From Marinobacter sp. ATCH36 (GTDB taxonomy: Bacteria > Pseudomonadota > Gammaproteobacteria > Pseudomonadales > Oleiphilaceae): a stretch of 64,000 nucleotides of DNA. Of the stretch, positions 38,946 through 48,930 are shown one piece after another. The notes below the pieces were generated by a model. That model was not told where the DNA came from. It was given only the letters and a program-made list of their open reading frames with translations, and did no database searches. Where the stretch lies: positions 930,001-994,000 of the forward strand of contig NZ_JAMJPL010000001.1 in the NCBI RefSeq assembly GCF_023555055.1, in the 5' to 3' direction. The number at the start of each line of letters is the position of its first letter. Position 1 is the stretch's first letter. Made by a program: the position numbers and the translations under genes.

Positions 38946-39008
38946 TCAGCCGGTGCGCCATCGCCACCATCGAGTTGCGCGGGTTGTCAGTATGCCTCGC
39001 GCTGTCAT
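38946..39008 (-). CDS. trpL: Probable trp operon leader peptide
   Basis: A 20-codon reverse-strand frame from ATG 39008 to TGA 38946, reading [20 protein letters not shown]. Three of 20 residues are Trp, grouped as Trp-Trp-Arg-Trp five codons from the stop, and it ends 49 bases before trpE. AGGGA lies nine bases before the ATG. This is the arrangement of a leader peptide that measures charged tRNA-Trp. A 7-bp inverted repeat joins the Trp codons (38964-38970) with 38924-38930. I see no U-tract terminator after it. trpE of Pseudomonas is reported to be attenuation-controlled, which fits. Confidence 0.8.
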   Translation of the reverse strand: MTARGILTTRATRWWRWRTG

Positions 39009-39074
39009 CAGACTCAGTCCCTGCACGGCAGGAATCTCCCGAATAGAAGGTTTCAAATTCAATATCCTGTGAGA

Positions 39075-39764
39075 TTACAAAAGCTGCGCCAGGGAATCAA
39101 CAACGGCATCCGCTCCCAGTGTATCCACCGGAGCTCCGTAGTTGTAACCGTAACGTACCGCCACAGAAGGTATACCCGCTGACAGCGCTGCGCTGATGTC
39201 GGTTACCGAATCCCCCACCATCACCGTTGTGCCCCGGGTGCCGCCCAACTCGGTCATGGCATGGATCAGCGGCTGTGGGTCTGGCTTGCGCACTGGCAGC
39301 GTGTCACCGCCGACACTGATATCGAACCAGTGTTCGATGCCCATCTGTTCCAGCAGCGGCGCCACAAACTGTTCCGGTTTGTTGGTGACAATGCCCATGC
39401 GGCAGCCGTAATCCGCCAGCCTGTTCAGGCATTCTTCGACACCGTCATAGAGTAATGAATGCTGGCCGTTCAGATCTTCATAGGCGTGATAGAACATCGC
39501 CAGGGCATCGTTAAACAGTGCTTCGTCCCTGTCACTGGCAGGTTCCCACTCTGCGCGCCCGGCCAGTGAGCGGCGAACCAGCACGCCGGCGCCATTGCCT
39601 ACCCACTGGCGTACGTTGTCGATGCCAGCCTTGCGACGGCCCAGCTCTTCCAGCATGGCGTCAATGGCAGCCGCCAGGTCGGGGACACTGTCCACCAGAG
39701 TACCATCCAGGTCGAACAGGGCGACACCCGGCCAGCGCTGGCTGAACAGCCCCGCCAGGCTCAT
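39075..39764 (-). CDS. gph: Phosphoglycolate phosphatase
   Basis: A HAD-family phosphatase of 229 residues that removes 2-phosphoglycolate, a by-product of DNA repair. HAD motif I is [15 protein letters not shown] (nucleophile Asp near residue 18), motif II lies in [10 protein letters not shown], and motifs III/IV in RKPDPQPL and [16 protein letters not shown]. The start ATG overlaps the rpe stop by four bases. rpe-gph-trpE is a known gene order in pseudomonads; here the trp leader separates gph from trpE. Confidence 0.94.
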   Translation of the reverse strand: MSLAGLFSQRWPGVALFDLDGTLVDSVPDLAAAIDAMLEELGRRKAGIDNVRQWVGNGAGVLVRRSLAGRAEWEPASDRDEALFNDALAMFYHAYEDLNGQHSLLYDGVEECLNRLADYGCRMGIVTNKPEQFVAPLLEQMGIEHWFDISVGGDTLPVRKPDPQPLIHAMTELGGTRGTTVMVGDSVTDISAALSAGIPSVAVRYGYNYGAPVDTLGADAVVDSLAQLL

Positions 39765-40447
39765 TGATTCAGGCTCTTCTGGGCCAGCTCCAGTTCGGCA
39801 CGCATCCTGTCGATGGTGGCCTTGTAGTCGTCGGTATTAAAGATGGCAGAGCCGGCCACGAAGGTATCGGCCCCGGCCTCGGCAATCTCGCGGATGTTGT
39901 CGGTCTTCACACCACCGTCGATTTCCAGGCGGATGTTGCGGCCGCTGGCATCAATGCGCTTGCGGGCTTCGCGCAGTTTGTCGAGGGTGCCGGGAATGAA
40001 TTTCTGGCCACCGAAGCCGGGGTTTACCGACATCAGCAGGATCATGTCCAGCTTGTCCATCACATGGTCGATATAGTGCAGTGGCGTCGCCGGGTTGAAC
40101 ACCAGACCGGCCTTGCAGCCACCTTCGCGAATCAGTTGCAGGGAACGGTCAATGTGATTCGATGCTTCCGGATGAAAGGTGATGTAGCTGGCGCCGGCGT
40201 CGATGAACATGCGGATCAGGTCGTCCACCGGCGACACCATCAGATGAACATCGATGGGTGCGGTAACACCATGCTTGCGCAGGGCCTCGCAGACCATGGG
40301 GCCGATGGTCAGGTTGGGCACGTAGTGATTGTCCATAACATCGAAATGGACAATATCTGCACCGGCGGCCAGTACGTTATCGACTTCCTCGCCCAGTCGG
40401 GCAAAATCGGCTGACAGGATGGACGGGGCAATCTGGTAAGGGTTCAT
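39761..40447 (-). CDS. rpe: Ribulose-phosphate 3-epimerase
   Basis: Interconverts ribulose 5-phosphate and xylulose 5-phosphate in the pentose phosphate pathway. The 228-residue barrel has [17 protein letters not shown], the metal and catalytic residues in [31 protein letters not shown] and [15 protein letters not shown] 40447 gives the family N-terminus; the frame is open further upstream without family likeness. It is translationally coupled to gph. Confidence 0.96.
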   Translation of the reverse strand: MNPYQIAPSILSADFARLGEEVDNVLAAGADIVHFDVMDNHYVPNLTIGPMVCEALRKHGVTAPIDVHLMVSPVDDLIRMFIDAGASYITFHPEASNHIDRSLQLIREGGCKAGLVFNPATPLHYIDHVMDKLDMILLMSVNPGFGGQKFIPGTLDKLREARKRIDASGRNIRLEIDGGVKTDNIREIAEAGADTFVAGSAIFNTDDYKATIDRMRAELELAQKSLNQ

Positions 40448-40553
40448 GACGGCTCTCTTGAACGGTTTGATAGTAGTATCGATGACGGCGCGTACAACGC
40501 TTGCTAGTCTACCAGCTTGATGGTGATTTTTCGCACGGAATGAGTGACAGCCT

Positions 40554-41462
40554 GTGAGCAAATGGTTTGAAAGTCTGGTTATTTCTTCATTGATAATTCT
40601 TGTCGGCGTCTATGTCACCGGTGCATCGGCTGCTGACCGCGAGCGGATGATGATCTCATCGGGGCTGGATTCAGACGCGATTGCTACAAAGTGGCCTGAC
40701 GCAGCCGTGTGGCTGGAACCACCGGAAGAAGAGCGGATTCTGGCACTGTTTGCACCGGAATCAGACACGCCTGCGAAGGGTGCACTGGTGATTCTTGCCG
40801 ATGAAGGACAGTCGGCAGCCTCCGGGCTGGCGGGGGCCTTGCGCCAGCCCATGGCGCGAGCTGGGTGGGCGGTAATGACGCTGGGGCTGGAACCGCCACC
40901 TTATGCGCTTGAGCAGGCGCAACGGCAGCAAGCAGCATACTCCTCTGAGGAATCGCTGGAAGACGACGAGCCCGGTTCGGTCATGATTGACGTGATGGAC
41001 AGTGTCGACGTCGAAGAGTTGGAGGATCAGTATCTGACCCGGGTCCAGAAAGCACTCGCCGTGGCGGTGGGGAATCTTGTGGATCGAGGATATGAGCAGG
41101 TGGCCGTTGCCGGTGTTGGCAAAGCAGCGGGCCATGTAGCGCGGATGGCAAGTGCTGAAAGAGGTGATGTGTCTGCAATCATCTGGATTGCGCCGGTTTT
41201 CGGCCGAAGCGATTCGGCTGCCCTCACGGATTGGCTTTCCAGGGCTGGACAAACCAGGGTGCTGGAGATTCACAGCTCTCGTGCACCAGCAACAATGGAG
41301 GGCGCGGGGCTCAGGTCACCAAAACAGCGTGAGGCCGGATTCAGGCGTGAGGGGATCGCTCTCTATGCCCGGCAACCGGTTGCTATGGCAGAGCCACCGG
41401 AGCCCCGGGATGCACCGGCAGTGGCTAACCGGCTATCAGCCTGGCTGGCGTCAACCCAATAG
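40554..41462 (+). CDS. DUF3530 family protein, exported
   Basis: A 302-residue protein with an N-terminal signal-like segment ([15 protein letters not shown]), so probably periplasmic. The rest looks like an alpha/beta-hydrolase relative: [15 protein letters not shown] near residue 75, [14 protein letters not shown], and an acidic central insert. The usual GxSxG elbow seems replaced by AGVGKAAGH, so catalysis is doubtful. I assign DUF3530 from general likeness. The start is GTG 40554. It is divergent from rpe and convergent with the J-domain gene. Confidence 0.7.
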   Translation: MSKWFESLVISSLIILVGVYVTGASAADRERMMISSGLDSDAIATKWPDAAVWLEPPEEERILALFAPESDTPAKGALVILADEGQSAASGLAGALRQPMARAGWAVMTLGLEPPPYALEQAQRQQAAYSSEESLEDDEPGSVMIDVMDSVDVEELEDQYLTRVQKALAVAVGNLVDRGYEQVAVAGVGKAAGHVARMASAERGDVSAIIWIAPVFGRSDSAALTDWLSRAGQTRVLEIHSSRAPATMEGAGLRSPKQREAGFRREGIALYARQPVAMAEPPEPRDAPAVANRLSAWLASTQ

Positions 41463-41471
41463 TGCAGGAAC

Positions 41472-42227
41472 TCACACCGACAGTCTTTGGCTGATCAGTT
41501 CCCAGGCCTGCTGATATCGCAACAAGCGATCCTTGGCTCTGGCCAGCTCCGCGGGGCTGAGATCCTGCTGCGCCAGCTTGTCCGGATGGCATTCTGATAC
41601 TTTTTTGCGGTAGGCGCGTTTGATTGTTTCCCGCGAGTCCCGGCGGGTAACCCCCAGAAGCTGGCACGCCTGCTCAAAGGTGGATGGGCGAGGCTGTGCT
41701 TCCGGCTCGGTAATCCAGACCTTGCAGGCGTAGCTCTCGAGGATGTCGTCACTGACCCGGGTTGGCAGCCCTATCTGGTCGATGGCGTCCTCGCAGCGAT
41801 AGCGTCTGGGTTTCTCCGGGCGACCCTGCAGTTGAGCCGCGTGACATAGGCAGATGGCAACACGCAGCGCGGGAGAGGGCCAGATACGATGGGTCAACCT
41901 GAGGCCGAGGGCTTTCATCGCGGGGATGCGCTCGGCTGTCTTGCCTTTGCGAAAATAGCCAATCGCCTTTCTGCGCTGGCGTGGGGACAACTTCAGGGCT
42001 TTCATCAACGCTTCGGCGAAGCCGACGTCTTTCTCAGTCACCCGCCCTTGGGATTTGGCGATGTAGCCGAGGAAAAAAAACAGGCTGCGGCGGCACCAGC
42101 GCGGCAGTCGGGTTCTGACCATTAACTCGTTGGCCTGATGGCCGCAGGCTGCCAACTCCTCAAGCAGTTCGCTGAACTCGGCTTCCATGCGTGCCGGGAG
42201 ACTGCTGGTTCTGGATTCAGAGGTCAT
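41472..42227 (-). CDS. J-domain co-chaperone-like protein with TerB-like N-terminus
   Basis: A 251-residue protein without a membrane segment. The N-terminal half (FFFLGYIAKSQGRVTEKDV, ALKLSPRQRRKAIGYFRKGK) resembles the TerB-like region of DjlA. The C-terminal 65 residues are a J domain, QACQLLGVTRRDSRETIKRA and the HPD tripeptide in SECHPDKLA, which would stimulate DnaK. Unlike DjlA it lacks an N-terminal anchor. It starts three bases after murU, so it is the third gene of amgK-murU; a similar gene occupies this place in Pseudomonas. Confidence 0.85.
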   Translation of the reverse strand: MTSESRTSSLPARMEAEFSELLEELAACGHQANELMVRTRLPRWCRRSLFFFLGYIAKSQGRVTEKDVGFAEALMKALKLSPRQRRKAIGYFRKGKTAERIPAMKALGLRLTHRIWPSPALRVAICLCHAAQLQGRPEKPRRYRCEDAIDQIGLPTRVSDDILESYACKVWITEPEAQPRPSTFEQACQLLGVTRRDSRETIKRAYRKKVSECHPDKLAQQDLSPAELARAKDRLLRYQQAWELISQRLSV

Positions 42228-42230
42228 GGC

Positions 42231-42911
42231 TCAGCTCCCGCCTGCCTTGAGTTTCCGGTCCAGCTCCCGGAGTCGTTCCGGAGTGCCGATATCCATCCAC
42301 TGCCCGGTGTGATGCACGCCACTTACGCGCCCCTGGGCCATGGCTTCACGAAGGATAGGGGCGAGTTTTCGCGGCCCCGGTGCCAGCCCGTCAAACAGGC
42401 GGCGATTGAGCAGGCTGATGCCGGTGAAGGTCAGCATTTCCGGCCCGCTAACCGATATCGTACCATCCGGATGCAGGCAGAAATCACCCGCCGGGTTGTG
42501 TTCCGGATTACTGGTCAGCACCAGTAGCGCATCGGCTCCTTCAGGCGGGATCAGTTGCGCCAGGGAAAAGTCGCACCAGATATCGCCATTGATCACCGCG
42601 AACCATTCATCCCCGGCACTGGTCAGAAGAGGCAGGGCGTGGATGATGCCACCGGCGGTTTCCAGTGGTTCGCTTTCCCTTGAGTACTCAATCGACACCC
42701 CGAAAGCGTCGCCATTGCCGAGCTCGTCTTCAATCTGCATGCCCAGCCAGGCGTGGTTGATGACCAATTGGCGAAACCCGGCGGTCTTCAAATTTTCCAG
42801 GTGATGCACGATCAGGGGCTTATCACCTGCGGGAAGGAGCGGCTTAGGGGTTGTCAGTGTCAGCGGCCGCATGCGCTCGCCCTTGCCCGCCGCGAGTATC
42901 ATGGCTTTCAC
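42231..42911 (-). CDS. murU: N-acetylmuramate alpha-1-phosphate uridylyltransferase
   Basis: Makes UDP-MurNAc from MurNAc-1-phosphate and UTP in the cell-wall recycling route that bypasses fosfomycin-sensitive MurA. The 226-residue nucleotidyltransferase has the signature ILAAGKGERMRPLTLTTPKP, the metal Asp in VINGDIWCDF and TGQWMDIGTPERL at the end. The start is GTG 42911, which overlaps the amgK stop by four bases (GTGA). The frame runs further upstream but only through amgK sequence. The pairing with amgK makes the specific function secure. Confidence 0.93.
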   Translation of the reverse strand: MKAMILAAGKGERMRPLTLTTPKPLLPAGDKPLIVHHLENLKTAGFRQLVINHAWLGMQIEDELGNGDAFGVSIEYSRESEPLETAGGIIHALPLLTSAGDEWFAVINGDIWCDFSLAQLIPPEGADALLVLTSNPEHNPAGDFCLHPDGTISVSGPEMLTFTGISLLNRRLFDGLAPGPRKLAPILREAMAQGRVSGVHHTGQWMDIGTPERLRELDRKLKAGGS

Positions 42912-43945
42912 TGGCCGGATGTCTCCACTGGTCCGATCTGTTGCTCTATGGCGGGGACCACGGTGTCGGTCAGCCACTCATGGAAGTGTCGCAGGGCTGC
43001 CTGCCTGCTGCTGGCCTCCACCAGATAGCCTACGGTACGGGGAACGTCTTTCAGGAACCCGGTCTTGCCATCACGGATTGCCAGCCTGGCGAAAATACCA
43101 GCGGCTTTAAGGTGGCGTTGCATGCCCATGAGTTCCAGCCATTGGCGGAAGGTTGCCTGATCCGCCTTGTGCAGCCCGGCATTTGCGCTGAGCACCCGGA
43201 AATGCTCGGCCCACTGGCTGATACGGTCTTCTGGCCAACGGACATAACAGTCTTTAAGCAGCGATACCAGGTCATAGGTTACCGGGCCGCGTACGGCATC
43301 CTGGAAGTCAATCACGCCGGGCCTCTCGGTATCGGGCCGAACCAGCAGGTTGCGGGAATGGTAGTCTCTGTGTACCGCCACTTCCGGCTGGGCCAGGGCG
43401 CTTTCCCGCAGGAAAGCGAAGGTGGTGTCCAGCAGTGCCCGTTCACCATTGCCAAGTGTCAATCCCAGCTTTCGGGTCAGTAGCCAGTCGGGGAACAGCG
43501 CCATCTCGCGGTCCAGAAGGGCGGTGTCATAGGCTGGCAGCGGAAAATCCGGGGTGTCACCAGCACGCTGGATGCGGACCAGTTCATCCATCGCAGCGCC
43601 ATAGAGCCGGTCGGCATTGCCGGTATTCAGCGCATTGAGCATGAGTTGGTCACCAAAATCCTCCAGCAGCAGGAAACCTCGGGTCAGGTCTTCCTCAACC
43701 ACATCCGGCACGGCAATGTCCAGACTGCGCCAGTATTGGGCAATAGCGACAAAAGGCTTACAGTCTTCGTGTTCAGGAGGGGCATCCATCACGATGTAGT
43801 CGTGTGATCCGGTGCCATGGGGGTCGCCGGTGACCCGGAAATAACGTCGGAAGCTCGCATCCCCGGATACTGGCCGGGGTGTTGCCTGGTCAAAACCTGG
43901 GAGGTCTCTGACCCACTGGGTGAGCATTTTCAGACGGGTGTCCAT
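42908..43945 (-). CDS. amgK: N-acetylmuramate/N-acetylglucosamine anomeric kinase
   Basis: A 345-residue phosphotransferase of the APH fold that phosphorylates recycled MurNAc and GlcNAc at the anomeric carbon. Visible motifs are the catalytic loop EVAVHRDYHSRNLL and the metal-binding VIDFQDAVRGPVTYDL, with LLLEDFGDQL at the hinge. It feeds MurU, with which it overlaps by four bases. It is divergent from lptD, as in Pseudomonas. Confidence 0.93.
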   Translation of the reverse strand: MDTRLKMLTQWVRDLPGFDQATPRPVSGDASFRRYFRVTGDPHGTGSHDYIVMDAPPEHEDCKPFVAIAQYWRSLDIAVPDVVEEDLTRGFLLLEDFGDQLMLNALNTGNADRLYGAAMDELVRIQRAGDTPDFPLPAYDTALLDREMALFPDWLLTRKLGLTLGNGERALLDTTFAFLRESALAQPEVAVHRDYHSRNLLVRPDTERPGVIDFQDAVRGPVTYDLVSLLKDCYVRWPEDRISQWAEHFRVLSANAGLHKADQATFRQWLELMGMQRHLKAAGIFARLAIRDGKTGFLKDVPRTVGYLVEASSRQAALRHFHEWLTDTVVPAIEQQIGPVETSGQ

Positions 43946-44154
43946 GAATGTGCTGGTTTCCTGGCTCAGAAGTGGCTGAATTTTTAACTTTCCGGTTCTT
44001 GGCGGAAAGTTAGCAGATCAGTATAGAGACGGTAAATCGGTTTTGCAGCAATGGCCGGTTTCCGTTAACAAGGCAAAGGGCGGCGTGTAAACTAGGCCGC
44101 TGTTAAATTGTCTACGGCAGTAGCAAACCCATTCAGGACAGGAACCCAATCATC

Positions 44155-46542
44155 GTGCCAGCCTCACCAAGGAAGCTGCGAACACCGACGCACTGGTTGC
44201 TGCACTGCGCAGGGTGTTTGGGTGCTCTTACGGCAGGTTGCTTTGGGCTGGCAGTGGCGCCCGTGGTTCTGGCCCAGTCATCGCCTTCGGCAGCGGAGAT
44301 CGACTGGCGCCCCAGGTCAGAATTGCCTGCCGAAATTCGCCGCACACTGCCGGATTTCTGTGAGGGAGGCTACATGCCTTCTGTTGTGCCGGCGACATCG
44401 AATGGGGTGGCGGCCGATAGTGGGCAGGCTCCCTTACAGGCCAGTGGTCTCAATGCCAGGTATGAGATTGATAACGAACTCTACCTTCGCGGAGATGTCC
44501 GGCTGCAACAGGCAGGCTTCAGGGTGACGGGCTCAGAGGCGCGTTACAGCCAGGCTTCGGGATTGGTCGCTATTGAAGGGCCACTGACCAGCCGTGGCGA
44601 GGGATTCCTGCTGACCGGCGAGCAGGCGGATTACGATGTCAACAGCGGCCGGGTGGACATCAATACCGCTACCTTCCTGTTGCACGGCCCGGAGTTGCGG
44701 GGCTCCGCCGGGCAGCTGTCCCGCACTGGGCAAGACCAGGTCCAGATACGCCAGGGTTCGCTGACCACATGCGCCCCTCATAGTAATGACTGGATGATTG
44801 TAGCGTCCGACATTCACCTGGACCAGGCAGAGGGGGTAGGTACGGCCAAGCATGTTCGCCTGGAAATCAGCGATGTCCCGGTGTTTTACTGGCCCTATGC
44901 CAGCTTCCCCATTGATGAGCGCCGCAAGAGCGGTTTCCTGTACCCGTCATTTGGTACCTCCAATGCAGGTAGCGGCGCCTTCCTCTCCGTGCCGTACTAT
45001 CTGAACCTGGCGCCTCATTACGATGCGACCCTGACCCCCCAGTATATTCATGGGCGCGGGTTATTTACCGAGGCCGAAGGGCGCTATTTGAGCAGCCTGG
45101 GAGAGTCTGTGCTGCAGGTTGGTTATGCCGGCAACGACACTGAATTCGAACGCGAATTTCCCGGTGAGGATGGCGAGCGCTGGGGTCTGGATTTCAGCAC
45201 CCGGGCGTCCTTCGGCAGCGGCTGGAGTGGTTACGGTGACTACTCCGTAGTCAGTGATGACGAATATCTGAGTGACCTGAACCGCAATCTTGAGATCAAT
45301 CGCGCGACCCATCTTCTGCGTCGTGGTGGTGTGCGCTACCGGGATTCATCACAGTACTTTGAAACCTATCTCAGTGGCTACCAGACCATCAGTGATTTCA
45401 TTGCGGATGAAAATATTCCCTATTCGCAATTGCCGGAGGTTCTTTACGGTGCCAGCGTCGATGCGGGCCCTGCCGAGCTGTCACTGGAAAGCCAGTACAC
45501 TTACTTCTATCGAGACAATGCCGACCTGACCGGCCTGGACCGTGCCAATGGCCAGCGTGCCAGGGCCATCCCGGAGTTGGCGCTGCCGATGCGGGCGCTC
45601 TGGGGCTACGCACGGCCATCTGTCAGCGTGGATTACACCCGATATGAACTGGAAGATTACAACCTGCGGCAACCAGGGTTTGATCGCACGGTGCCGGTGG
45701 CGGAATGGGATTCCGGTCTTTACTTCGACCGCCAGTCCAGCCTGTTTGATATTCCCTACAACCAGACCCTCGAGCCCCGTCTCTATTATGCCTGGGCAGA
45801 CGCAGATGCGGACCAGGAGTTTATCCCGGATTTTGATACCACTATCCGCTCGTTCAGCTTTGACCGACTGTTCCAGCGTAATCGTTTCAGCGGTGGCGAC
45901 AGGGTTGGTGACACAAATCAGCTCACCGTTGCACTGACAAGCCGTTTCAATGACCTTCTGACAGGCGCCGAGCGGGCGCGGTTCAGCATCGGCCAGGTGC
46001 ATTACTATGATGACAGGGAAGTAACCCTGGCCGGACAGGGCGGTTCCGATGCCAGCGATTCACCGCTGGCCGGTGAGATGATCCTGCGGCCGGTGGACGG
46101 GCTGGAAATCCGCACCTCCGGGCTGTGGGAACCAGACACCCACAAAACCGAAGAGGGTCGCAGCCAGCTGATCTTCCACTCCCGTGATTATCGGTATCTG
46201 GCCAGCGTCGGCCACACCTATCGGCGAAACGAATTCGAGCAGTCGGATATCGGGGGCGTTTTTCCTGTCACAGACCGTGTTAGTCTGATCGGCCGCTGGG
46301 TCTATGATTCGCAGCTTGATCGTACCGTCGGGTCATTGGCCGGGCTGGAATACAATAATTGCTGCTGGAGCGTCCAGCTTGTTCACCAGAACTACTTTAC
46401 GGACGATCAGGAACTTGAAAGCCGCATGCTGTTCCAGATTCAGCTCAAGGGTCTGGGTGGCAGTGGTGGTTCGTCCGGCGAAATATCCGAAGCGATATAT
46501 GGCTTCGATGAACGAGAACGTCGCCGTTTCGGCGGTCGCTGA
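44155..46542 (+). CDS. lptD: LPS-assembly outer membrane protein LptD
   Basis: The 795-residue outer-membrane barrel that inserts lipopolysaccharide with LptE. A signal region (TAGCFGLAVAPVVLA) precedes an OstA/LptA-like periplasmic domain, which binds the lipid as it crosses, then a large beta-barrel. The disulfide cysteines known from Escherichia coli have counterparts: DFCEGGY and LTTCAPHSNDW in the N-terminal part, and the adjacent pair NNCCWSVQL near the end. The start appears to be GTG 44155. surA follows after 64 bp, and SurA is a chaperone for this protein. Confidence 0.95.
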   Translation: MPASPRKLRTPTHWLLHCAGCLGALTAGCFGLAVAPVVLAQSSPSAAEIDWRPRSELPAEIRRTLPDFCEGGYMPSVVPATSNGVAADSGQAPLQASGLNARYEIDNELYLRGDVRLQQAGFRVTGSEARYSQASGLVAIEGPLTSRGEGFLLTGEQADYDVNSGRVDINTATFLLHGPELRGSAGQLSRTGQDQVQIRQGSLTTCAPHSNDWMIVASDIHLDQAEGVGTAKHVRLEISDVPVFYWPYASFPIDERRKSGFLYPSFGTSNAGSGAFLSVPYYLNLAPHYDATLTPQYIHGRGLFTEAEGRYLSSLGESVLQVGYAGNDTEFEREFPGEDGERWGLDFSTRASFGSGWSGYGDYSVVSDDEYLSDLNRNLEINRATHLLRRGGVRYRDSSQYFETYLSGYQTISDFIADENIPYSQLPEVLYGASVDAGPAELSLESQYTYFYRDNADLTGLDRANGQRARAIPELALPMRALWGYARPSVSVDYTRYELEDYNLRQPGFDRTVPVAEWDSGLYFDRQSSLFDIPYNQTLEPRLYYAWADADADQEFIPDFDTTIRSFSFDRLFQRNRFSGGDRVGDTNQLTVALTSRFNDLLTGAERARFSIGQVHYYDDREVTLAGQGGSDASDSPLAGEMILRPVDGLEIRTSGLWEPDTHKTEEGRSQLIFHSRDYRYLASVGHTYRRNEFEQSDIGGVFPVTDRVSLIGRWVYDSQLDRTVGSLAGLEYNNCCWSVQLVHQNYFTDDQELESRMLFQIQLKGLGGSGGSSGEISEAIYGFDERERRRFGGR

Positions 46543-46606
46543 GTGCTGAGAAATCCGGGTACCCTGTGCCCGGCGACAGGCAGTATTTTTCCATACAGAG
46601 GTGACT

Positions 46607-47932
46607 ATGAAGGCGAACCTTCGCCAGTGCGCACGAATACTACTGGTACTGATGGTTGTGAGCTTGTCTGCAACCGTACAGGCCGAACGCAAACTTCTTG
46701 ACCAAGTGGTTGCGGTAGTCAATGACGATGTCATTCTGCAGTCCGAACTGGAAGCACGAATCAACACCATCGTAGGCCGACTGAGTGCGCAGGGTACCGG
46801 CCTGCCACCACGTGACATTCTCGAAGAGCGGGTGCTGGAGCAGTTGATTACCGAGTCGATCCAGCTGCAGATGGCAGACAGGGCCGGTATGCGCATCAGC
46901 GATAACGAGCTTAACGAGACCATGGCCTCCATCGCCCGGCGCAACAACATGACGCTGGCGCAGTTTGAGCAACAACTGGGCCAGGAAGGCGTTACCTACC
47001 GTGAAGCCCGTGAGCAGATCCGTAATGAAATGATCACCAGCCGGGTCCAGCAACGCCAGGTTGGCAATCGTGTGCGGGTAACGGACCGGGAGGTGCAGAA
47101 TTATCTCGAGGCCACGGCCGGCCAGGGCCGCAGTAACGCGGAATACGAGCTGGCGCATATCCTCATCGAAGTGGACGACTTTAATGATGAGCAAGAACTG
47201 AGTGCCGCCCGCGAACAGATCGAAACGCTGCGTGAGGAAATTGCTTCTGGCAGGGACTTCCGTGAGGTCGCAGTTGCTGAGTCCGACGCCAGCAATGCCC
47301 TTGATGGTGGCGATATGGGCTGGCGTGCAGAGAACCGTCTGCCGTCACTGATTGCCGACGTGGTACCGGATCTGGAACCGGGAACAGTGTCGCCGGTTCT
47401 GGAAAACAACAGTGGTTTCCACCTGGTTATGGTCATGGATCGCCGTGGTGGCGAACAGGCGCAGGTTATTGAACAGTCCAAAGTTCGCCATATTCTTGTG
47501 CGCACCTCGGAAACCGTGTCTGAAGGCCAGGCGGAAGAAACTATCCGGGAACTCTACCAGCAACTTGAGAATGGCGCTGACTTTGCCGCGCTCGCCCGGG
47601 AATATTCCGACGACCCGGTTTCCGGCTCTGATGGCGGTAATCTTGGTTGGGTCAGCCCGGGACAGATGGTGCCGGAGTTTGAGCAGGCGATGATGGCGGC
47701 CGATGTTGGAGAGCTCGAAGGTCCCTTCCGGTCACAGTTCGGCTGGCATATCCTCGAAGTGCAGGATCGTCGCCAGCAGGATATCAGTGGTGATGTCCGG
47801 GAATCCGAGGCTCGCCAGGCGATTTACCGCCGCAAGTTCGATACCGAGCTGCAGAACTGGCTACGGGAAATCCGTGACGAAGCCTTTATCGAGTTCAAGA
47901 ACGACGAATCCGGGGACACCAGCGAGTCATGA
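46607..47932 (+). CDS. surA: Periplasmic chaperone and peptidyl-prolyl isomerase SurA
   Basis: A 441-residue periplasmic chaperone for outer-membrane proteins. A signal peptide (ILLVLMVVSLSATVQA) is followed by the SurA N-domain (VVAVVNDDVILQSELEARI) and two parvulin domains. The first is around residues 170-275 (YELAHILIEV, GGDMGWRAENRLP) and the second around 285-390 (VRHILVRTSE, GGNLGWVSPGQMVPEF). ATG 46607 is preferred, with AGAGG just before; GTG 46601 is also in frame. The stop overlaps pdxA by four bases. Confidence 0.96.
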   Translation: MKANLRQCARILLVLMVVSLSATVQAERKLLDQVVAVVNDDVILQSELEARINTIVGRLSAQGTGLPPRDILEERVLEQLITESIQLQMADRAGMRISDNELNETMASIARRNNMTLAQFEQQLGQEGVTYREAREQIRNEMITSRVQQRQVGNRVRVTDREVQNYLEATAGQGRSNAEYELAHILIEVDDFNDEQELSAAREQIETLREEIASGRDFREVAVAESDASNALDGGDMGWRAENRLPSLIADVVPDLEPGTVSPVLENNSGFHLVMVMDRRGGEQAQVIEQSKVRHILVRTSETVSEGQAEETIRELYQQLENGADFAALAREYSDDPVSGSDGGNLGWVSPGQMVPEFEQAMMAADVGELEGPFRSQFGWHILEVQDRRQQDISGDVRESEARQAIYRRKFDTELQNWLREIRDEAFIEFKNDESGDTSES

Positions 47933-48930
47933 AGCGATCTGTCACCCTGGCACTGACAGCAGGCGAGCCGGCGGGTATCGGCCCGGAGCTCTGCCTGCAA
48001 CTGGGCCTGGAAGAGCGACAGCCAGGGATTGTTGTGGTGGCCTGCAAGCACCTGCTGCAAGCCCGGGCAGGATTGCTCGGGCTGGCGGTAGAGCTGGAGG
48101 ACTGGAAACCCGGGAACCGGGCAGCTACAGCACCGGGACGGCTTTCTGTTATGCACATTGACGGCCTGACATCTACCGATGCGGGCAAACTCGACCCTGG
48201 CAACAGTGCCTACGTGCTGGAAACTCTGCGAATCGCAGCCCAGGGCTGCCTTGACGGAGTTTTTGACGGCATGGTGACCGCTCCGGTTCACAAGGGCGTA
48301 ATCAACGATGCGGGCATCGCCTTCAGCGGCCATACCGAATTCCTACAGGAGCTCTGTGGCGTTGAACGGGTGGTAATGATGCTGGCCACCGACGAGCTTC
48401 GGGTAGCACTGGTCACCACGCACCTTCCATTGAAAGACGTCTCCGCTGCCATTACGCCAGAGCGTCTGACACAGGTTATCCGTATTCTTGATGTTGACCT
48501 GCGCAAATACTTCGGCATCGAACAGCCCGTAATCCTGGTTGCCGGCCTCAACCCTCACGCCGGGGAAGGCGGCTATCTGGGCCGGGAAGAGCTCGACATT
48601 ATAGAACCCACACTGGAAAAACTTCGCCGGGAAGGGATGACACTGACCGGCCCGCTGCCGGCCGACACCCTGTTCACCCCTCATTGGCTGGACAACGCCG
48701 ATGCGGTACTGGCGATGTATCACGACCAGGGCCTGCCGGTCCTTAAATTCCAGGGTTTTGGCCGGGCCGTTAATATCACCCTCGGCCTGCCCATTGTCCG
48801 TACCTCCGTGGACCATGGCACCGCCCTTGATCTGGCCGGTAGCGGAAAGGCGGATGCGGGCAGCCTTCATACGGCGGTCAGAGTAGGCGAACAGATGGCA
48901 CAATCCGCAACAAGAGATCGCAACGAGTGA
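47929..48930 (+). CDS. pdxA: 4-hydroxythreonine-4-phosphate dehydrogenase
   Basis: An NAD-dependent dehydrogenase of pyridoxal phosphate synthesis, 333 residues. Motifs are LTAGEPAGIGPELCL at the start, TAPVHKGVIND, the metal-binding GHTEFLQELC and AGLNPHAGEGGYLGREE, and YHDQGLPVLKFQGFG near the C-terminus. It overlaps surA and rsmA by four bases on each side, an unusually tight surA-pdxA-rsmA-apaH block conserved in gammaproteobacteria. Confidence 0.97.
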   Translation: MKRSVTLALTAGEPAGIGPELCLQLGLEERQPGIVVVACKHLLQARAGLLGLAVELEDWKPGNRAATAPGRLSVMHIDGLTSTDAGKLDPGNSAYVLETLRIAAQGCLDGVFDGMVTAPVHKGVINDAGIAFSGHTEFLQELCGVERVVMMLATDELRVALVTTHLPLKDVSAAITPERLTQVIRILDVDLRKYFGIEQPVILVAGLNPHAGEGGYLGREELDIIEPTLEKLRREGMTLTGPLPADTLFTPHWLDNADAVLAMYHDQGLPVLKFQGFGRAVNITLGLPIVRTSVDHGTALDLAGSGKADAGSLHTAVRVGEQMAQSATRDRNE

